Notes under the pieces: model-generated
The model's input: the letters and a program-made list of their open reading frames with translations, nothing else
Told to the model about the DNA's origin: nothing
The model's database searches: none
Shown here: piece by piece, positions 58,480 through 64,000 of the stretch
How the letters are laid out: each line of letters opens with the position of its first letter
How positions within the stretch are numbered: the stretch's first letter is position 1
Assembly: GCA_035771165.1 (NCBI GenBank)
Contig: JAWNZC010000013.1
Location: forward strand, 2,384,501-2,448,500
Origin: Paragorgia papillata
Taxonomy: Eukaryota; Cnidaria; Anthozoa; Scleralcyonacea; Coralliidae
Reading direction: 5' to 3'
DNA: 64,000 nucleotides
Position numbers and translations under genes: made by a program

Positions 58480-60520
58480 GATTAAGTAAGCAAGAACTTC
58501 ATTCCTACCACCAAAGTTGATCGTTTTAAAACCATATCTTCCAATAATTCTGCAAGAAACAATATTTACTGCATGCAAAGGATTGTGGTTCAATATACAA
58601 GTCGCCATCTTTTTCGGTACGGTCAATTGTTACGAGATCATGTTGCACGGAAGCATTGCAGCGTCTAACATGTTGCACATGCAATAACCAAGATCGTTGC
58701 GAGACAAGTTGCCGCAGTCAGTGCACAGGGTTGAACTCGATTCTACTTTATACAACGGTTTCGGCTAAAAGGGATGATTCAAAAGGACCCGTCTAGTCAT
58801 TTCGCATCTTTTCAAAAATATGTCGTCAAATATATTTTTCCAAAAAGCTACAGGGTAAACCAGATTTCTGATTAGGGTTTTCTTGTCGTTAGGTTATCGA
58901 AAAAATTGCTAAAATCTTGAGACTCAATGAAGCTTGACGACAAATTTGAAAAAAAAAACACGTTATACGCTGCAATGGTTCGTGCAACTTGTTTGGCAAC
59001 AATGCCGTTGGCCTTGCGAAGTTGCAGGAAACATTGCATGATGTAACCGGGTCTCCTGGGCCTGTTCATATATATTGTCCTAGTAACCTAGTAACCAAAA
59101 TAGCATATAGTATATGCGGTATATATATATATATATATATGTAGTTTTCATGCCGCCTATACTGAAGACAAATTATGGATAAAATTAGCTTGTTTGATGC
59201 TACGCGACCGGGCGTCACAAATCACACTTCCATTGTGTTACAAAGGTTTGTCGGAAACAAAGATAACACTTTTATTATAACCTTGGGATTTATCGTAAAA
59301 TGTTCAACCATTATGATTGAATCACTGAATATACCATCAAAAAACACCCTTAATGACTTCACTCCGGTATAAGGGTAAATAGGCTAGATGGAAAATCAGT
59401 CACATCTCGGTAAGCGGGTCGCCCCGGCTTCTCGTATGAAGTCAATGAAAATTTCAATATGGAAATTTAAAGTGTGAAGCAAGATGCTCGGTGATTGAGA
59501 GCCAGCCCATGGCTAACAGGGTCTTACTTAACCAGGATTTTCATCGCAGAGGAGACTGTCCACACAAGTGGAAAACTATATATATATATATATGTATTCA
59601 CTCGTCTTCGTGCAATTCCAAAAACACATAAATGTCACTAACTTGAAAAACAACTATACTATCTCCGATCTGATCTTCCTATCATTTTCGCTTTCTTCTC
59701 CATTGAGCGCAATCTGCAAAAACTGCAGGTGTTTTTCAAGAGAATGAATAGGAGCGATCAATCTTATAATACACTGATAATACGGAGATGACGCGTATAA
59801 AGAAATATAATTTGTTGAAAGACCTTAGTTCATTCCTGGTCGTTATTCCGAATGTAACGGATTAATTGGAACACCGAATCAAAAGTGTATCAAAAAATCA
59901 AAGCAAGCAAAGAGAAAAGCGGCAAAACACGGTAAGGGGAAATCACATTAAACAATATTTATATTAAATAAAGGCTATTTTTCGAGAAAAGAAAATACGT
60001 ATTTTAGAGAGATATATACTAACTAAAGGTACGATTGTAGAAGGTTTATACATAGAATACTCGGGGCAATTCACTTTCAGAATGCCAGTTATATTGCCTC
60101 TAAATTATCAGAAAGACATCCTGGAGAGATTTTGCCCTACAATATAATAGGTCTTATGTTTATCTGTTTATCTCGAGTTCTGTTTACTCAAGTATAACGG
60201 TATAGACTGTCCAGTATAATCTGAGAAACTGCAAACGTGTGAAAATATGTTTTATTGACTGATTCTGTAGTTTGACTGCCGTTTTTTGCTTATCGTTTGG
60301 CATGTTTTTCCCCCCTCACATCCGGAATTATCTTTTGATTGTGAAGTTAAACAATGCCTTAAAATATAATAGGATTTATTTTTAAAGTTAATAGGTACCT
60401 TTTTAAACAAATATATATTATAGAAAAGGTTTACGGTTTTTGCGACAGGTCTAACCTTGTTGGGGCTTGTATAGTTGTTCTTTCACCTTTTATTTGGACC
60501 AAGAGAGAGAGAGAGAAAAA
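58480..60520. other. Intergenic, no gene recognised
   Basis: Short (AT)n runs at 59128-59150 and 59577-59592 are the only clear structures. The ORFs of about 65 aa show no domain. Confidence 0.5.
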
Positions 60521-60539
60521 AAAAAGTATAAAATTACAA

Positions 60540-60780
60540 GTCCAAATTCGGCGAGCACGAACGAGAAAAGTCCCATGCAAGGTGCTCACCATAAAATTAA
60601 AATAAAATAAAAAGTAATGATATATACATAGATCTATCGAAGATTAAGTTGGACTAGACATAACAGGAACAATTCCTGCATATGGAATAGGAACAAGGCG
60701 AATCTGGGTCAAAGGTGGTGTTCATGAGTTCAATTCGGGTTGGCGTTTGATTTGCATGAGAAGCGGGTTCCAGCTTCTGT
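60540..60780 (-). pseudogene. LINE 3' UTR remnant
   Basis: TTCGGCGAGCACGAACGAGA and AAGTCCCATGCAAGGTGCTC match the 3' region of the LINE fragment at 42870-43300 on the same strand. No reading frame remains. Confidence 0.5.
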
Positions 60781-60984
60781 TTGACTATATGTCTGTTTAC
60801 GTAACGAGATCTTTAATGAGAGATGCACGCAGAAGTTCTAGAAATACTTTTTTTTTTCAACGGGAGATTAACAACCAACGCAACGAATTTGTGTGATTAA
60901 GTATACTTAATTTTAAATGTACGCCTACTGAGTTTGAATTTGGATTAACCAATGGGCTTAAATCATGGGCAAAAAGTATCAAGG

Positions 60985-61140
60985 TGAGAGATATACAGAT
61001 GCATTTTACTCTGATGAAGAGCTCCGCTGGAAACGTCAGTATTTCATTGTCAAGACTATTCTCGGCAGTTTACCACCTTTTCACTTTGCTCTGTCTAAAA
61101 CACTACCTACGCATGCAGTATACTCTACATTTTTAGAAAC
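60985..61140 (+). repeat. Hammerhead-like dispersed repeat, best ordered copy
   Basis: TTTTACT-CTGATGA-AGAGCTCCGCTG-GAAAC-GTC-AGTATTTCATT, followed by the family's companion TTTACCACCTTTTCACTTTG and AAACACTACCTACGCATGC. The flanking TACT and AGTA can pair as a short stem. Confidence 0.6.
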
Positions 61141-61799
61141 ACTTATAGGAATACGTACTGAACGAATTTCAGATTTGAATTCACCGAAAAATGGCCAGAA
61201 AATACGGAAACGAGACTAAATACGCAGATATACATGCCTAAGTTCTAACAAAATATTATTTGGTTATACATACTCGATTTTGAATGCACGCCATGCATGC
61301 AGGACAGCGCAAGTTTCGGATTTGGGGTCACCAAAACTGGGCAAAACTAATATGGCCAAAAAACGAAAAAAATAGCGCCCTTCTTATTAGGGCGTCAAAC
61401 ATGTCAAACCGCGTTACGCCCTCTTGTTGTTACCTTCGCAACACTTCGAAAAACAAAAATATTGTCGGACCGTCAAAGGATTTTATGCATGAACTTAAAT
61501 ACACTCAAGGACCATTGAACTTTTTTTTCTAAGGCTAACGAGCCGAAATTGTGGCACAGCAGTAACTTGTCTATTCCCTCATGCATTTTAAATTGGAACC
61601 GCAAAGGGTTGGGTTGAAAGCTAGACTTTGTTATAATTTCTTCGACTAGTATAGTTCAAAAGTATATTATACGTGTCTTTCTATTGGTGGGTTAAATGTA
61701 TAGTTTCAGATGTATCTTATGGCTTGCTTTGGTAAAAATATATATCATATATTTTAGTACGCAATACTCGCAAAGGTAAATAGACAGACCAAGGTTGGT

Positions 61800-61880
61800 A
61801 AACTGCCAAGATTAGTTTTGATAAAGAAATACGGTTGTTTCGAGCGGAGACCTTCATCAGAGGAAAATGTGAACAGCTAG
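61800..61880 (-). repeat. Hammerhead-like dispersed repeat, reversed copy
   Basis: On the minus strand TTTCCTCTGATGAAGGTCTCC is followed by GCTCGAAACAACCGTATTTC. The GTC after GAAAC is replaced by AAC. The companion GGTAAACTGCCAAGATTAG lies beside it. Confidence 0.55.
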
Positions 61881-62094
61881 TTTACTGCATTTACGCTTAT
61901 CTATATTCATCGTAGCACTACTCCACTTTTGAAAGACTTTCTGTGTCAATGAAATCTCGCAATAAAAATTCCATTTGGTCTGTATGTTACCGCTACAAAA
62001 ACTAAATGTCGTTTGGTTTGTTTCTTTTTAACGATATAATTCGTCTAAATTCAAAGTGTTTTATCCGGAGAATAACATTATTTCGATTTTTTTT

Positions 62095-62220
62095 TGTACT
62101 TTTAGCGCTCTGCTTTTCACTGTTTGAAACTGAAGTTAAGCTCGGTTAGGGAGGGTCAGTATTTGGATGGGCGACCCCGCATGTACTTCGATGGTTTTTC
62201 TCGCTCCTCAAAATCAACTT
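62095..62220 (+). repeat. 5S rRNA-derived SINE fragment
   Basis: GAAGTTAAGCTCGGTTAGGG, GTCAGTATTTGGATGGGCGA and CCCC follow 5S rRNA's 3' half (AAGCTAAGC...TTAGTACTTGGATGGGAGACC). The rest of a 5S gene is absent. Confidence 0.65.
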
Positions 62221-62449
62221 TAGCTTAATCGATCTTAGCTAGTGTCCCCAATTAGTAGACCCTAAGGATCTACTAAAAGATTGGACACCGAAAAATAAAT
62301 GAATGGACACCTTATCTCTCTTGGCCAAAAATCGTTTCAGATATAGTAGTACAACGCTACTAGTCACGGACGTTTACTGTTCTTTTTCATTTCCACTTCC
62401 TGTGCATGCGCGTGATTGGTGCATCATAAGTGCGTAGGGAGCCTATATG

Positions 62450-62941
62450 CAGAGTTGGAAAAAAGCTGCGGGTATGCGGGTACCACCCGGAGGAAAGTTT
62501 ACTTTAGTGAGGAAAGTTTAAAGTGAAAACACGTGAAACAACACATTCTGTAATCTGAGAAAGTTACAATTGATCAAGCAAGGTGTCGAGAAGAAATGCG
62601 ATTTGCAGCAAAACATTGGCTAACCAACAATTATGCAGCGCTGGCAGTGGCAGCAGTTACATGTGTGAGACATCTACGCTGATGTCTGCTGTGATGTCTG
62701 TATCCTCGCAGCAGTCGAGGGTAGTTGGCATGCAGGCTATCAGTCAGCAGCGGTCAGTTATTAGTAGCTATTATAGTATGCCAAAGCTTACCTAGGAAAA
62801 CCTAGAAAACCAAGGTACTGTAAAAGTCACGCAGTATTTATGAACGTTGCAAAACACAAAATTCTCGCTATATATTTTGAGGAAGGTTATCTAAACTTAA
62901 AAACCCATCCGGAGGAAGGTTGAATACTTTTTCCAACTCTG
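62450..62941. mobile_element. hAT-type MITE with 8-bp duplication, copy 2
   Basis: GCCTATAT occurs on both sides of GCAGAGTTGG...CCAACTCTGC. It is the inverse-orientation copy of 19262-19724, with a few small indels. The 70-aa ORF (MSRRNAICSKTLANQQL...) is shared. Confidence 0.88.
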
Positions 62942-63034
62942 CGCCTATATAAGCGCTCTGTGCGTAACTATACACGCCGGATTTACTACTAAACCCCTGA
63001 AACTTTTCGCGGGCAAAAAAACTAGGGAACTAAG

Positions 63035-63165
63035 ACGCCGTTTACACGGTACTGGACGAATTCGGAACCGGTCTCGAATTAGTACGATTCCGCCATGTTT
63101 ACACGGCGAAATAGGACGAATTCGAGACGGGTCTCGAATTCGTCTGGTACCGCGTGTAAAGATAA
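63035..63165. mobile_element. Short MITE next to a LINE tail
   Basis: GTTTACACGGTACTGGACGA and TCGTCTGGTACCGCGTGTAAA are its ends. An internal TTTACACGGCG repeats the terminus. The LINE tail follows immediately. Confidence 0.6.
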
Positions 63166-63950
63166 GATAAGATAAGATAAGATAACTTTATTTACCCACG
63201 GTAGGTCTTTCAGGAAAATAGGAATTACAAGAATAAACTATGCTAATTATAAATTAAGGTTACAAAGTTATATACTAATTAACTAAGAAAATATATAAAA
63301 AGAAAATGAAAAAAAAACCCTGCTTTACAAAGACGCCGTGCAATATGAGAATTAGTCACTCTGAAAAGTGTGGGAACTAATTTGGGTCTTAAAGTTTGCC
63401 AGTGAAGGAGCTTGTCTTAGGTTTGATGATAAGCCATTCCCCAGTACCGCTCCACTGTAACTGAAACTTCTTTTATAGTAGTCAGTACGCGGAAGAGGAA
63501 CTGCTAGCTTGTTTTCTACATTTCTCAAGTTATAAGACGTAATGTCCGTTCGATTGATAAATCTAGAGCTCAAATATTCTGGTGTTTGAGCGTTCAGAGC
63601 TTTGTACATTAAAATTGATTTATCAATTTTACGCTGGTGATCTAATTTGTTCCATTTCAACGAATGGAAAAGTTCGTTTGTACTAGTATCGTAACTTGAG
63701 AACGTAATTATACGCGCAGCACGATTTTGGAGTTTTTGAAGTTTTTGAGAAAGGCCTTTGTTACAGTTTCCCCAAACCACATTACAATAGTTAAAATGAG
63801 GTTGTACTAATGCATTGTAAACAGTTAGGAGTGTTTCACGAGGAACAAAATACCTAATGCGTTTTATTGCACTAATCCCAGATGCAATTTTCTTAGACAT
63901 CACATTAACGTGGTTTTCCCAGGTCATATTCTGGTCAATTTTTACACCAA
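63160..63950 (-). pseudogene. 5'-truncated LINE reverse transcriptase, C-terminal part
   Basis: The minus-strand ORF (191 aa from the Met at 63927; the frame opens slightly earlier with LGVKIDQN and is preceded by a stop) contains HVNVMSKKIASGISAIKRIR, TVYNALVQPHFNYCNVVWGN and LQKLQNRAARII, the standard tail of CR1/L2/Jockey-group reverse transcriptases. The polymerase core with the YADD-type motif is absent, so it is a dead fragment. The element ends in (TTATC)n at about 63163-63187, a typical microsatellite-type 3' tail. About 130 bp of untranslated sequence lie between the stop and the tail. Confidence 0.85.
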
Positions 63951-64000
63951 GTCAATTTTTATACTGAATAGCCTAAATAAAGTATCGGTCTCACCTTCAA

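Noticed and set aside
62583..62795. Conserved 68-70 aa ORF shared with 19604-19398
   Set aside because: It lies wholly inside both copies of a young hAT-type MITE, so sequence identity follows from recent copying.
63352..63927. Possible functional reverse transcriptase gene
   Set aside because: It has only the C-terminal tail, an upstream in-frame stop and a (TTATC)n tail; the catalytic core is missing.

Overview
The window is animal nuclear DNA: AT-rich, gene-sparse, with intron-split genes on GT...AG splice sites and very dense in small DNA transposons (MITEs), SINEs, LINE fragments and microsatellites. The gene set (AMPK beta, DPY19-like C-mannosyltransferase, TMEM9, a KCTD8/12/16-type BTB protein, a SUEL-lectin membrane protein) is metazoan. 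The repeat landscape looks like an anthozoan cnidarian (coral or anemone), but that placement is an inference from general appearance.

Layout. 1-7 kb: a five-exon TMEM9 gene (+, CDS 1818-6681, 169 aa) with MITEs and a tetranucleotide array in its introns. 7-8.4 kb: a foldback element and a SINE. 8.4-13.05 kb: a complete five-exon AMPK beta subunit (-, 13054-8378, 297 aa), convergent with TMEM9; its second intron is filled by a 1.26-kb minisatellite of 21-bp units. 13.1-14.9 kb: a Tigger-like MITE, a 771-bp foldback and another foldback. 15.0-27.96 kb: a complete 15-exon DPY19L3-like gene (-, 27962-15031, 706 aa) whose introns hold most of the repeats of that region. 28-34.9 kb: intergenic repeats. 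34.98-45.83 kb: a four-exon SUEL-lectin type I membrane protein (+, 366 aa), all introns in phase 1, with an 8.3-kb first intron. 46-49.3 kb: repeats. 49.38-50.17 kb: an intronless KCTD8/12/16-like gene (+, 262 aa). 50.2-64 kb: repeats, one small unrecognised ORF (53230-53523) and a truncated LINE reverse transcriptase fragment at the right edge.

The exon models were built by hand from splice signals, reading-frame continuity and remembered family sequences. Every junction in the four multi-exon genes keeps frame. The genes do not form an operon or an obvious pathway: AMPK beta is an energy-sensor scaffold, DPY19L3 acts in the ER, TMEM9 is endolysosomal, KCTD8/12/16 proteins are GABA-B receptor auxiliaries, and the SUEL protein is a surface receptor-like protein.

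The most notable observations are: mobile elements or arrays lying 9-31 nt from splice sites of conserved genes; a higher-order 336-bp repeat inside the AMPK beta intron; a dispersed repeat carrying a hammerhead-ribozyme-like core (CTGAnGA...GAAAC-GTC), once as the arms of a foldback whose loop is a 450-bp GA array; several MITE families with readable target-site duplications (TTAA, TAA/TTA, TA, 8 bp); and SINEs derived from 5S rRNA and from tRNA.
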